This document shows, in pieces, positions 17,191 through 26,278 of a stretch of DNA of 64,000 nt. The position numbers and the translations under genes were made by a program. Position 1 is the first letter of the stretch. Each line of letters begins with the position of its first letter. The DNA is taken from the NCBI RefSeq assembly GCF_000503215.1, contig NZ_AYTD01000017.1:682001-746000 (forward strand), written 5' to 3'. The notes beneath the pieces were generated by a model. The model ran no database searches. It saw only the letters and a program-made list of their open reading frames with translations, and had not been told where the DNA came from. The DNA is from Pseudomonas canadensis. Lineage in GTDB: Bacteria > Pseudomonadota > Gammaproteobacteria > Pseudomonadales > Pseudomonadaceae.

Positions 17191-18975
17191 GTGGCGACCA
17201 TCATGAAGAAAGTGGATGCAGTAATCGTAGGCTTCGGCTGGACCGGCGCGATCATGGCCAAGGAGCTGACGGAAGCAGGCCTCAACGTGGTAGCGCTGGA
17301 GCGCGGCCCGATGCAGGACACTTATCCGGATGGCAACTATCCCCAGGTCATCGACGAATTGACCTACAGCGTGCGTAAGAAACTCTTCCAGGATATCTCC
17401 AAGGAGACGGTGACCATTCGTCATAGCGTGAATGACGTCGCCCTGCCCAACCGTCAGTTGGGTGCGTTCCTGCCGGGCAATGGCGTGGGCGGCGCGGGTC
17501 TGCACTGGTCGGGCGTGCATTTCCGTGTCGACCCGATCGAGTTGCGCATGCGCAGCCACTACGAGGAACGTTACGGCAAGCACTTCATTCCCAAGGACAT
17601 GACCATCCAGGACTTCGGCGTGAGCTACGAAGAGCTGGAGCCGTTCTTCGACTACGCGGAAAAAGTCTTTGGCACTTCTGGGCAAGCCTGGACCGTGAAA
17701 GGCCAGTTGGTCGGCGAAGGCCGTGGCGGCAACCCCTATGCGCCCGACCGTTCCAACCCGTTCCCGTTGGAATCGCAGAAAAACACCGTCTCCGCACAGC
17801 TGTTTCAGAAAGCGGCTAGTGAAGTGGGTTACAAACCCTACAACCTGCCGTCTGCCAACACCTCGGGGCCCTACACCAACCCCTATGGCGCCCAGATGGG
17901 CCCTTGCAACTTCTGCGGTTTTTGCAGCGGCTACGTGTGCTACATGTATTCCAAAGCCTCGCCGAACGTGAACATTTTGCCAGCGCTGCGCCAGGTGCCG
18001 AATTTTGAACTGCGGCCCAACTCCCACGTGCTCAAGGTCAACCTCGACAGCACCAAGAGCAAGGCCACTGGCGTGACTTACATCGACGCCCAGGGCCGGG
18101 AGTGCGAGCAACCGGCGGACTTGGTGATCCTCGGCGCCTTCCAGTTCCATAACGTGCGTTTGATGCTGCTCTCCGGCATTGGCAAGCCCTACGATCCGAT
18201 CACCAACGAGGGCGTGGTGGGCAGAAACTTCGCCTACCAGAACATGGCGACCATCAAGGCCTTCTTCGACAAAGACACTCACACCAACAACTTCATCGGT
18301 GCGGGCGGCAACGGCGTGGCCATTGATGACTTCAACGCCGACAATTTCGACCACGGGCCCCATGGTTTTGTGGGCGGTTCGCCGATGTGGGTCAACCAGG
18401 CTGGCAGCCGACCGATTGCCGGTACGTCAAACCCGCCGGGCACTCCGGCCTGGGGCAGTGCCTGGAAGCGTGCCACCGCCGATTACTACACCCACCAGGT
18501 GTCGATGGATGCCCACGGTGCCCATCAGTCCTACCGGGGTAACTACCTGGATCTGGACCCGGTGTACCGCGATGCCTACGGCCAGCCCTTGCTGCGGATG
18601 ACGTTCGATTGGCAGGAAAACGACATCAAGATGAACCGCTTCATGGTCGAGAAAATGGGCAAGGTCGCTGAGGCGATGAACCCCAAGGCCATTGCTGTGC
18701 TCGGCAAAAAAGTCGGCGAGCACTTCAACACGGCGTCGTACCAGACCACCCACTTGAACGGTGGCGCGATCATGGGCACCGACCCGAAAACCAGTGCGTT
18801 GAATCGCTACCTGCAGTGCTGGGATGTGCACAACGTGTTTGTCCCAGGCGCGTCCGCTTTCCCACAAGGTTTGGGCTACAACCCTACAGGCTTGGTGGCG
18901 GCGTTGACCTACTGGTCGGCGCGGGCAATCCGTGAGCAGTATCTGAAAAACCCCGGCCCACTGGTTCAGGCATAA
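17191..18975 (+). CDS. Gluconate 2-dehydrogenase flavoprotein (GMC family)
   Basis: This 594-residue GMC oxidoreductase has an N-terminal FAD-binding Rossmann motif (VIVGFGWTGAIMAKEL). A cysteine-rich segment CNFCGFCSGYVC near residue 240 may hold an Fe-S cluster, as described for related dehydrogenases. The C-terminal NPTGLVAALTYW is typical of the family. It oxidises gluconate (or a related sugar acid) in the periplasm and passes electrons to the cytochrome c subunit. Translation probably starts at the GTG at 17191 after GAGAGGG, and the ATG at 17203 is an alternative. Confidence 0.92.
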   Translation: MATIMKKVDAVIVGFGWTGAIMAKELTEAGLNVVALERGPMQDTYPDGNYPQVIDELTYSVRKKLFQDISKETVTIRHSVNDVALPNRQLGAFLPGNGVGGAGLHWSGVHFRVDPIELRMRSHYEERYGKHFIPKDMTIQDFGVSYEELEPFFDYAEKVFGTSGQAWTVKGQLVGEGRGGNPYAPDRSNPFPLESQKNTVSAQLFQKAASEVGYKPYNLPSANTSGPYTNPYGAQMGPCNFCGFCSGYVCYMYSKASPNVNILPALRQVPNFELRPNSHVLKVNLDSTKSKATGVTYIDAQGRECEQPADLVILGAFQFHNVRLMLLSGIGKPYDPITNEGVVGRNFAYQNMATIKAFFDKDTHTNNFIGAGGNGVAIDDFNADNFDHGPHGFVGGSPMWVNQAGSRPIAGTSNPPGTPAWGSAWKRATADYYTHQVSMDAHGAHQSYRGNYLDLDPVYRDAYGQPLLRMTFDWQENDIKMNRFMVEKMGKVAEAMNPKAIAVLGKKVGEHFNTASYQTTHLNGGAIMGTDPKTSALNRYLQCWDVHNVFVPGASAFPQGLGYNPTGLVAALTYWSARAIREQYLKNPGPLVQA

Positions 18976-18981
18976 GGAGCG

Positions 18982-20283
18982 ATGACCATGAAAGCACTTG
19001 TTATCGCGACCTTCGCGCTTTTCAGCAGTTGCTCTGTGAGCGCCGCTGAAACGGACTTGATCAAGCAAGGTGAATACCTGGCCCGCGCGGGTGACTGCGT
19101 GGCTTGCCACACGGCCAAAGGTGGTAAACCCTTTGCCGGCGGCCTGCCAATGGAAACCCCGATTGGCGTGATCTATTCCACCAACATCACCCCGGACAAG
19201 ACCGGCCTGGGCGACTACAGCTTCGAGGACTTCGACAAGGCCGTGCGCCATGGCGTCGCCAAGAGCGGCAGTACGCTTTACCCGGCGATGCCCTACCCGT
19301 CTTACGCACGCGTCAGCGACAGCGATATGCAGGCGTTGTATGCGTACTTCATGAAAGGTGTCGAGCCCGTCGCCCAGGAGAACAAGGACAGCGATATTCC
19401 GTGGCCTTTGAGCATGCGCTGGCCGTTGGCGGCATGGCGCTGGATGTTTGCGCCTTCTGTCGAGGAGCATCAGGTCCAAGCCGCCGACCCGGTCATCAGC
19501 CGAGGCGCCTACCTGGTGGAAGGCCTTGGCCATTGCGGTGCGTGCCACACGCCGCGGGCGTTGACCATGCAGGAAAAAGCCCTGGGTGCCACTGACGGAA
19601 ACGCCTTCTTGTCCGGCAGCGCGCCGCTGGAAGGTTGGATCGCCAAGAGCCTGCGCGGTGACCACAAGGATGGCCTCGGCAGCTGGAGCGAGGAACAACT
19701 GGTGCAGTTCCTCAAAACCGGCCGCAGTGACCGCAGCGCGGTGTTTGGTGGCATGAGCGACGTTGTCGTCCACAGCATGCAGTACATGTCGGAAAATGAC
19801 CTGACCGCTATCGCCCGTTACCTCAAGAGCCTGCCGGCGGTGGATCCCAAGGATCAGCCGCATCAGTACGACAAGCAAGCGGCCGAGGCGTTGTGGAAAG
19901 GCGATGACAGTCAGCGCGGCGCCTCGGTGTATATCGACAACTGCGCGGCTTGCCACCGTACCGACGGCCATGGCTACACGCGGGTGTTTCCGGCGCTGGC
20001 GGGCAACCCGGTGTTGCAAACGGCGGATGCCACGTCGTTGATCAACATCGTGTTGAACGGCGGCACTTTGCCGGCGACCCACGCGGCACCTTCGACCTTC
20101 ACCATGCCGGCGTTCGCCTGGCGGCTGTCGGATCAGGAAGTGGCGGATGTGGTCAGCTTCATACGTGGCAGTTGGGGCAATCAGGGCGCGCCGGTGAAGG
20201 CCAGCGATGTGAAGGACCTGCGCCACAACGATATGCGCACCACCTCCGGCGATGACCTGGGGCAAGTGACGCAGAAGCACTGA
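18982..20283 (+). CDS. Gluconate 2-dehydrogenase triheme cytochrome c subunit
   Basis: A 433-residue exported cytochrome with three heme motifs: CVACH near residue 39, CGACH near 184 and CAACH near 320. It has a signal peptide (MTMKALVIATFALFSSCSVSA). It anchors the dehydrogenase and passes electrons to ubiquinone. It follows the flavoprotein gene by six bases with an AAGGAGC ribosome site. Alcohol, sorbitol and 2-ketogluconate dehydrogenases share this design, so the substrate is inferred. Confidence 0.92.
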   Translation: MTMKALVIATFALFSSCSVSAAETDLIKQGEYLARAGDCVACHTAKGGKPFAGGLPMETPIGVIYSTNITPDKTGLGDYSFEDFDKAVRHGVAKSGSTLYPAMPYPSYARVSDSDMQALYAYFMKGVEPVAQENKDSDIPWPLSMRWPLAAWRWMFAPSVEEHQVQAADPVISRGAYLVEGLGHCGACHTPRALTMQEKALGATDGNAFLSGSAPLEGWIAKSLRGDHKDGLGSWSEEQLVQFLKTGRSDRSAVFGGMSDVVVHSMQYMSENDLTAIARYLKSLPAVDPKDQPHQYDKQAAEALWKGDDSQRGASVYIDNCAACHRTDGHGYTRVFPALAGNPVLQTADATSLINIVLNGGTLPATHAAPSTFTMPAFAWRLSDQEVADVVSFIRGSWGNQGAPVKASDVKDLRHNDMRTTSGDDLGQVTQKH

Positions 20284-20322
20284 GGCTTGCCTGACCGCCA
20301 AACGACACTGGTCAGAACCCTC

Positions 20323-20360
20323 GCGCCTCGATACTGTATATAAAAACAGTATCGAGGCGC
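20323..20360 (+). promoter_or_regulatory. LexA (SOS) box inside a longer perfect palindrome
   Basis: CTGTATATAAAAACAG (20334-20349) fits the CTG-N10-CAG SOS box. It is embedded in a perfect inverted repeat with 15-base arms (20323-20337 and 20346-20360) around ATATAAAA. The right arm contains the GAGG ribosome site of the gene starting at 20365. LexA control of the PAO1 homologue PA0069 is recalled from the literature and not verified here. Confidence 0.88.
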
Positions 20361-20364
20361 TTTC

Positions 20365-21423
20365 ATGTCTACTCCGCTGCCGCCCCGTGGCCGGGGCACG
20401 GCCACCAATCTGCATAACCGCTTTGCGCCTACGGTGAGCGTGGCCGAGGATGATGGCTGGTTTCAGGAAGTGCCACCGACCCAGGGCACCGAAGTGCGTA
20501 TCGAAACGGCCAAGAGCATCATCACCCGTAACAACTCGCCGGACTTGCCTTTCGATCGCTCCATCAACCCTTATCGTGGCTGCGAGCATGGCTGTATCTA
20601 CTGCTACGCACGGCCCAGCCATGCCTATTGGGACATGTCACCGGGGTTGGATTTCGAAACCAAACTGATCGCCAAGACCAACGCCGCGGACGTGTTGGAG
20701 CAGCAGCTTTCGAAGCCAGGATACGTGTGCGCGCCGATCAACCTGGGCTCCAATACCGACCCGTACCAGCCGATCGAGCGCGAGTACAGGATTACCCGGC
20801 AAACCCTCGAAGTGCTGCTGCGCTATCGACACCCGGTGACCATCATCACCAAGGGCTCGCTGATTTTGCGAGACTTGGACCTGCTCACCGAGTTGGCGCG
20901 CCAGCGATTGGTGGCGGTGATGATCAGCCTCACCAGCCTGGACGATGAACTCAAGCGAATCCTGGAGCCACGCACGGCAGCACCCAAGGCGCGGTTGCGG
21001 GCGATTCGGGTGATGCGTGAGGCGGGGATTCCGGTGGGCGTGTTGTGTTCGCCGATGATTCCGATGATCAACGACAGCGAATTGGAGAGCCTGCTGACCG
21101 AGGCCCATGCTGCGGGCGCGCAAAGCGCGGCGTACATGATGCTGCGCTTGCCGTTGGAGGTGGCACCGCTGTTCGAGGAGTGGCTGGCGGCGCACTACCC
21201 GCAGCGCGCGGCCCATGTGATGAGCTTGGTGCGCCAGGTGCGTGGCGGTGAGGTGTATGACAGTCGCTTCGGCGTACGCATGCGCGGTGAAGGGCCGTTT
21301 GCCGACTTGCTGGCCCAGCGCTTCAGCAAGGCAATCAAGCGCCTGGGGCTTAATCAGCGAGAAGGTTTCAATCTGGATTGCACTGCGTTCTGTCCACCGG
21401 GCAGGCAGATGGCTTTGTTGTAG
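20365..21423 (+). CDS. PA0069-type radical SAM protein
   Basis: A 352-residue radical S-adenosylmethionine protein related to spore photoproduct lyase. The Fe-S motif CxxxCxxC is Cys73, Cys77 and Cys80 in GCEHGCIYCYAR. An N-terminal stretch (RGRGTATNLHNRF) is typical of the PA0069 family. The SOS box directly upstream suggests a role in DNA damage or nucleic acid repair, but the substrate is unknown. It is a single-gene unit. Confidence 0.9.
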   Translation: MSTPLPPRGRGTATNLHNRFAPTVSVAEDDGWFQEVPPTQGTEVRIETAKSIITRNNSPDLPFDRSINPYRGCEHGCIYCYARPSHAYWDMSPGLDFETKLIAKTNAADVLEQQLSKPGYVCAPINLGSNTDPYQPIEREYRITRQTLEVLLRYRHPVTIITKGSLILRDLDLLTELARQRLVAVMISLTSLDDELKRILEPRTAAPKARLRAIRVMREAGIPVGVLCSPMIPMINDSELESLLTEAHAAGAQSAAYMMLRLPLEVAPLFEEWLAAHYPQRAAHVMSLVRQVRGGEVYDSRFGVRMRGEGPFADLLAQRFSKAIKRLGLNQREGFNLDCTAFCPPGRQMALL

Positions 21424-21650
21424 ACTTAAGAGGAGAAATGCACCCTTCCTGTAGGAATAGTCGCGTTTTGATATCACTGAGACCCGCGATCTAGAGCGGT
21501 TCATTCAGTTTGAGTTAAGTTTCGGCGGTTACCTTGTTCAGCGAGTGACTGATAAGTCGGCGGCCCGGTTTTGAGACGTTTGCAACTGTTCTCCTGGCCC
21601 GGCGTCGAACTGATTTGAGCACTCCCCTGCATTAATCAAGAGGATGAATC

Positions 21651-22382
21651 ATGAGTGACAAGGATAAACAGCCGTTGGCTGCGTCGGCTTCTGCCTCTCC
21701 GTTGGCTGAAACCGCCGATGCAGCGCTGCAGCATATCGTTGACGGCTTTTTGCATTTCCATCACGACGTCTTCCCCCAGCAGGAAGAACTCTTCAAGAAA
21801 CTCGCCACGGCCCAAAGCCCGCGTGCGATGTTCATTACCTGTGCCGACTCGCGCATCGTGCCTGAGTTGATCACACAAAGTTCGCCTGGCGACCTGTTCG
21901 TGACGCGTAACGTCGGTAACGTAGTGCCGCCTTACGGCCAGATGAACGGTGGTGTGTCCACGGCTATCGAGTACGCGGTGCTGGCCCTGGGCGTGCAGCA
22001 CATCATTGTCTGCGGGCACTCCGATTGCGGCGCCATGCGTGCGGTACTCAACCCCGCCAGCCTGGAGAAGATGCCAACAGTCAGGGCCTGGCTGCGGCAC
22101 GCCGAGGTCGCAAGGTCCATGGTCGAGGACAACTGCGACTGTGCCAATGAAGGCGAGAGCATGAAAGTGCTGACTGAAGAAAACGTCATCGCCCAGTTGC
22201 AACACTTGCGCACCCACCCTTCCGTGGCTTCGCGCATGGCCAATGGTCAGCTGTTTATCCATGGCTGGATCTACAACATCGAGACCAGTGAAATCCGGGC
22301 CTACGATGCGGACCAGTCAGCGTTCCGATCGCTGAGCGGCGACGGGCCGATTCCTTCCGCGACGCCTAAAGCGCGCTTCTAA
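21651..22382 (+). CDS. Beta-class carbonic anhydrase
   Basis: This 243-residue zinc enzyme interconverts CO2 and bicarbonate. The zinc ligands are Cys64, His123 and Cys126, with the Asp66/Arg68 dyad in TCADSRIVPE and the second cluster in CGHSDCGAMR. The N-terminal 25 residues are Ser/Ala-rich and probably disordered. It lies 85 bases upstream of a SulP transporter, the PA0102-PA0103 pairing. This suggests joint handling of bicarbonate. Confidence 0.95.
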   Translation: MSDKDKQPLAASASASPLAETADAALQHIVDGFLHFHHDVFPQQEELFKKLATAQSPRAMFITCADSRIVPELITQSSPGDLFVTRNVGNVVPPYGQMNGGVSTAIEYAVLALGVQHIIVCGHSDCGAMRAVLNPASLEKMPTVRAWLRHAEVARSMVEDNCDCANEGESMKVLTEENVIAQLQHLRTHPSVASRMANGQLFIHGWIYNIETSEIRAYDADQSAFRSLSGDGPIPSATPKARF

Positions 22383-22467
22383 AACACTTCCCTGCCGGGT
22401 AAAGCGGTGGCTGCCATGGACGCAGCCAGGCTTTGCCGCGCCCGGCGAATGCCTCGGGAGAGTCATC

Positions 22468-24009
22468 ATGCGTGCTGCTCAATTGAAAGCTGTACTGCCA
22501 CGGGAGCTGCTGGCTTCCGTGGTTGTGTTTCTGGTCGCCCTGCCCCTGTGCATGGGGATCGCGATTGCCTCCGGCATGCCCCCGGCTAAAGGCCTGATCA
22601 CCGGGATTATCGGTGGCCTGGTGGTGGGTTGGCTGGCGGGATCGCCGCTGCAGGTCAGTGGCCCGGCGGCGGGCCTGGCGGTGTTGGTGTTCGAATTGGT
22701 GCGCCAGCACGGCATGCTGATGCTCGGGCCGATCCTGTTGCTGGCGGGCTTTCTGCAACTGGTGGCCGGGCGTTTGCGCCTGGGTTGCTGGTTCCGCGTC
22801 ACAGCGCCGGCGGTGGTGTACGGCATGCTGGCGGGGATTGGCGTGTTGATTGTGCTATCCCAGATTCACGTGATGCTCGACGGCGCGCCCAAGCCTTCCG
22901 GGCTGGATAACCTGGCGGGGTTCCCGGCGGCGTTGGCCGAGGCGATCCCAGCCCTGGGCGGCGGCCTGGGGTGGCAGGCGGGATTGCTCGGCTTGTCGAC
23001 GATGCTGGTGATGTACGCCTGGGACAAATTACGCCCGCAACGCCTGCGCTTTGTGCCGGGGGCCTTATTGGGTGTGGGCCTGACTACTGTGGTCAGCCTG
23101 GTGCTGGCGCTGCAGGTCAAGCGCGTGGAAGTCCCGGAAAACCTCGCGGATGCCATTGACTGGCTGCGTCCCAGCGACCTGCTCAACCTCGCCGACCCTC
23201 AACTGCTGATCGCCGCCTTTGCCGTAGCGTTCATTGCGAGCGCCGAAACCCTGCTTTCCGCTGCGGCGGTCGACCGCATGCACAGTGGTCAGCGTTCTGA
23301 TTTTGACAAGGAATTATCTGCCCAAGGTGTAGGCAACATGCTCTGTGGTCTGGTCGGTGCCTTGCCGATGACCGGTGTGATTGTGCGCAGCTCGGCTAAC
23401 GTGCAAGCCGGTGCGACCACCCGTCTTTCGGCGATGTTCCACGGCCTGTGGCTGCTGGCGTTCGTGCTGTTGCTGTCGAGTGTGCTGCAAAGCATTCCGG
23501 TGGCGAGCCTGGCGGGTGTGTTGGTGTACACCGGGATCAAGTTGGTGGACATCAAGGCGTTCAAGGCACTGGGACGTTATGGGCGGATGCCGATGTTTAC
23601 CTACGCGGCCACGGCGTTGGCGATCATCTTTACCGACCTGCTGACCGGTGTGCTGGTGGGCTTCGGGTTGACGTTGGTCAAGCTGGCGTTCAAGGCGTCA
23701 CGCCTGAAAGTGAGCTTGATCGATTTGCCCCAGGAAGGAGAGATGGAGTTGCGTCTGACAGGCGCGGCCACCTTCTTGAAGGTGCCGGCGCTGACCCAGG
23801 TGCTGTCGACGGTGCCTGCGGGGACCACCGTGCATGTGCCGTTGAGCAACTTGAGTTACATCGACCATTCCTGCCTGGAATTGCTGGAGGAATGGGGGCG
23901 AGCCAATGCGGCCAAGGGCTCGACGCTGGTGATCGAGGCGCGTGGGTTGAAGCGAAGGCTGGAAGGTCGGGTCAGGATGACGACGGGGATAGGTTCCGCG
24001 CCAGCTTAA
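22468..24009 (+). CDS. SulP family anion (probably bicarbonate) transporter
   Basis: A 513-residue SulP/SLC26 permease with about 12 hydrophobic segments (residues 12-410) and a short C-terminal STAS-like domain (VHVPLSNLSYIDHSCLELLEEW). Conserved SulP features include GIAIASGMPPAKGLITGIIGG and SGPAAGLAVLVFELV. Annotation as a sulfate transporter is common, but coupling to a carbonic anhydrase gene points to bicarbonate transport. The substrate is inferred. Confidence 0.88.
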   Translation: MRAAQLKAVLPRELLASVVVFLVALPLCMGIAIASGMPPAKGLITGIIGGLVVGWLAGSPLQVSGPAAGLAVLVFELVRQHGMLMLGPILLLAGFLQLVAGRLRLGCWFRVTAPAVVYGMLAGIGVLIVLSQIHVMLDGAPKPSGLDNLAGFPAALAEAIPALGGGLGWQAGLLGLSTMLVMYAWDKLRPQRLRFVPGALLGVGLTTVVSLVLALQVKRVEVPENLADAIDWLRPSDLLNLADPQLLIAAFAVAFIASAETLLSAAAVDRMHSGQRSDFDKELSAQGVGNMLCGLVGALPMTGVIVRSSANVQAGATTRLSAMFHGLWLLAFVLLLSSVLQSIPVASLAGVLVYTGIKLVDIKAFKALGRYGRMPMFTYAATALAIIFTDLLTGVLVGFGLTLVKLAFKASRLKVSLIDLPQEGEMELRLTGAATFLKVPALTQVLSTVPAGTTVHVPLSNLSYIDHSCLELLEEWGRANAAKGSTLVIEARGLKRRLEGRVRMTTGIGSAPA

Positions 24010-24023
24010 CCACAAAGCAACCC

Positions 24024-24053
24024 TGTGGGAGCCGGGCAAACCCGGCTCCCACA
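24024..24053. terminator. REP-like hairpin terminator between convergent genes
   Basis: TGTGGGAGCCGGG and its perfect complement form a 13-bp stem around CAAA, between the SulP gene and the convergent PA0104-like gene. It resembles a collapsed REP element and may stop transcription in both directions. Confidence 0.7.
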
Positions 24054-24077
24054 TTTGATCGTTTGCGACCCAGGAAA

Positions 24078-24725
24078 TTAAGCCGGCTGATCCAACGCCA
24101 GCTCAACCCCCAGCTGCCGCGACAGGCACGGCCAGCGCTTCCACGCCGCTTCCGTATTCGGGCTCTTGAGTGTCTCGCGATAAGCCTCCACCGACTCCAG
24201 CGCAAAGCTGTCTTCATTGAGCATTTCATCCACCGCGTGATGCACGGCTTCATCCAGTTGGTTGGCGAAGGTCTCGCCGATCAGTTGGTGGGCGATGACA
24301 TTGGCCACGGTAGTGTCGGCCGGAATCAAAGGCTGGCCAAAGTGCTTGATGTACAGATCGTTCACCTCTTCAACCAACCGATGAGCCAGGTAAGCCTCGT
24401 CCAGCAGGCTGTCGAGCCCTTCATGGCCAGCCAGGATCGCGGGTGGCTGCAGGAAGAAATGCTCGGCAATCTTCAGCACCGGCTTGATCTGGCTTTCGAT
24501 ACCGGCTTCGCGGGCCACGTCGTTGGCGGCGTCCAGCAAATCCGGGACGAGGTCGATGTAGGCGCTGACAAAGCGGGTCATGACAATGTTGCGATCACCG
24601 TCAGCCAGGGAGATGGCCGAATGCAGGTGCGGCAATTGTTTTTCCAGTTGCTGGGCAAGCTGGCCCGTGGTGGCTTCGTGTTGATGGGCACGGGAAATCT
24701 GCTCGCGCAATGCGGCGGTGTTCAT
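24078..24725 (-). CDS. Conserved hypothetical protein (PA0104-like)
   Basis: A 215-residue, mostly helical, soluble acidic protein (MNTAALREQISRAHQHEAT at the start, long helices through VADVIAHQ-like and HHAVDEMLNEDSFALE segments). There is no signal peptide or membrane segment, and no catalytic motif is recognised. Its place between SulP and the aa3 oxidase genes matches PA0104. The ATG at 24725 was chosen by family start and follows a GGAGCC site. Histidines and acidic residues could bind metal, but this is a guess. Confidence 0.75.
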   Translation of the reverse strand: MNTAALREQISRAHQHEATTGQLAQQLEKQLPHLHSAISLADGDRNIVMTRFVSAYIDLVPDLLDAANDVAREAGIESQIKPVLKIAEHFFLQPPAILAGHEGLDSLLDEAYLAHRLVEEVNDLYIKHFGQPLIPADTTVANVIAHQLIGETFANQLDEAVHHAVDEMLNEDSFALESVEAYRETLKSPNTEAAWKRWPCLSRQLGVELALDQPA

Positions 24726-25092
24726 GAAGGCTCCAGTGATGCAGGCGTAGGAAAAGGGAGAGGATAAGGTAGCTCGTTTATACGAGCGTCTAAGACGCAT
24801 TTGTCATAATTATTTCATGGTTATGCGCCCGCGTTATATCGAATTGCCATCGTTCGTCGGATAAACGATTCCGCACCCGGTTTTATTAGCCCAGACGCAT
24901 CATTTCTACTCATTTGCCCCCACACATTGCGGGGTTGCAGAGCCTGTCTATACTCGGATTTGTACGCGATTAGCTGATGACGCCAGACTGCATAAGCAGG
25001 CAAGGCCAGGCGGTTGTAAGCAGTATGGAAGCCGCTCCCTTCGACGCAGGTGCAAACCGGCGGGATAACAAGAACGATAAGGGGAACCCGCA
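24726..25092. other. Intergenic control region between PA0104-like gene and cox operon
   Basis: This 367-base gap between divergent genes has no coding potential. Toward coxB it holds a TCTATACTC element at 24947-24955 that resembles the sigma-S (RpoS) extended -10. The aa3 oxidase genes of P. aeruginosa are reported to depend on RpoS and starvation. The coxB leader from that site is about 130 bases. Near 24785 there is a small GCGTCTAAGACGC palindrome. No other structure was recognised. Confidence 0.6.
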
Positions 25093-26220
25093 ATGATGCG
25101 ACATCCACACGTTTGGATGGGCCTCCTGTTGTGGTCGGTATTCGGTCAGGCACATGCCGCCTGGACAACGAATATGGCGCCAGGGGCGACAGAAGTCAGT
25201 CACGCTGTGTTCGACCTGCACATGACCATATTCTGGATCTGTGTGGTGATCGGCATCATCGTGTTTGGCGCGATGTTCTGGTCGATGATCGTTCATCGCC
25301 GGTCCACGGGCCAGGTCGCGGCCAAGTTCCACGAGAGCACCACCGTGGAAATCCTCTGGACGGTCGTGCCCTTGCTGATCCTGATCGCGATGGCCATTCC
25401 GGCCACCAAGACCCTGATCAATATCTACGACAGCAGTGAGTCGGATATCGATATCCAGGTCACCGGCTATCAGTGGAAGTGGCATTACAAATACCTGGGC
25501 CAGGACGTGGAGTTCTTCAGCAACCTGGCCACGCCCGCCGAGCAGATCCATAACCAGGCCACCAAGGGCGAACATTACCTGCTGGAAGTCGACCAGCCGC
25601 TGGTGCTGCCGGTGGGCGCCAAGGTGCGTTTTCTGGTGACGGCCGCCGACGTGATCCACTCCTGGTGGGTGCCGGCCTTTGCGGTCAAGCGCGACGCCAT
25701 TCCCGGCTTCGTCAACGAGGCCTGGACCCGCGTTGAGAAACCCGGCATCTACCGTGGCCAGTGCGCCGAACTGTGCGGCAAGGACCACGGCTTCATGCCC
25801 ATCGTGGTCGAGGTCAAGTCCAAGGCCGACTACGAGACATGGCTGGGCGAGCGCAAGGCAGAGGCCGCCAAGCTCAAGGAGCTGACCTCCAAAGAGTGGA
25901 CGCTGGAAGAGCTGGTGGCACGTGGCGACAAGGTCTACCACACCACCTGCGTGGCCTGTCACCAGGCCGAAGGCCAGGGCTTACCGCCGATGTTCCCGGC
26001 GCTCAAGGGCTCGAAGATCGCCACCGGCCCTGCGGCTGACCACCTGAGCATTGTTTACCACGGCAAGCCCGGCACCGCGATGGCGGCCTTCGGTAAGCAA
26101 CTCTCGGAAGTGGACATCGCCGCCGTAGTGACCTACGAGCGCAATGCCTGGGGCAACAACAAAGGCGACATGGTCACGCCTAAAGACGTGCTGGCCATCA
26201 AGCAGGCGGAAAGCAAATGA
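25093..26220 (+). CDS. coxB: Cytochrome c oxidase subunit II with fused cytochrome c domain
   Basis: This 375-residue subunit II of the aa3-type oxidase has a signal or first membrane segment, a second membrane helix near residue 95, a cupredoxin domain and a C-terminal cytochrome c domain. The CuA ligands are Cys224, Cys228, His232 and Met235 in CAELCGKDHGFM. The heme motif is CVACH at 286-290. It accepts electrons from cytochrome c at the periplasmic face. It is the first gene of the cox operon. Confidence 0.97.
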   Translation: MMRHPHVWMGLLLWSVFGQAHAAWTTNMAPGATEVSHAVFDLHMTIFWICVVIGIIVFGAMFWSMIVHRRSTGQVAAKFHESTTVEILWTVVPLLILIAMAIPATKTLINIYDSSESDIDIQVTGYQWKWHYKYLGQDVEFFSNLATPAEQIHNQATKGEHYLLEVDQPLVLPVGAKVRFLVTAADVIHSWWVPAFAVKRDAIPGFVNEAWTRVEKPGIYRGQCAELCGKDHGFMPIVVEVKSKADYETWLGERKAEAAKLKELTSKEWTLEELVARGDKVYHTTCVACHQAEGQGLPPMFPALKGSKIATGPAADHLSIVYHGKPGTAMAAFGKQLSEVDIAAVVTYERNAWGNNKGDMVTPKDVLAIKQAESK

Positions 26221-26278
26221 CCTCTCTCAAGGCGTTTACCTCGACCCGCCCCGCCCACCCGCTTGCAGGAGAACGGCC

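Noticed and set aside
16840..20622. Long minus-strand frames (507 and 731 codons) over the gluconate dehydrogenase genes
   Set aside because: They are antisense to three well-supported subunit genes. The composition is that of a reverse-frame artefact and no motif was found.
21438..21494. Short peptide frame MHPSCRNSRVLISLRPAI after AAGAGGAGAA as a possible leader peptide before the carbonic anhydrase gene
   Set aside because: The ribosome site is too close to the ATG, the peptide lacks repeated regulatory codons, and no downstream attenuator hairpin was seen.
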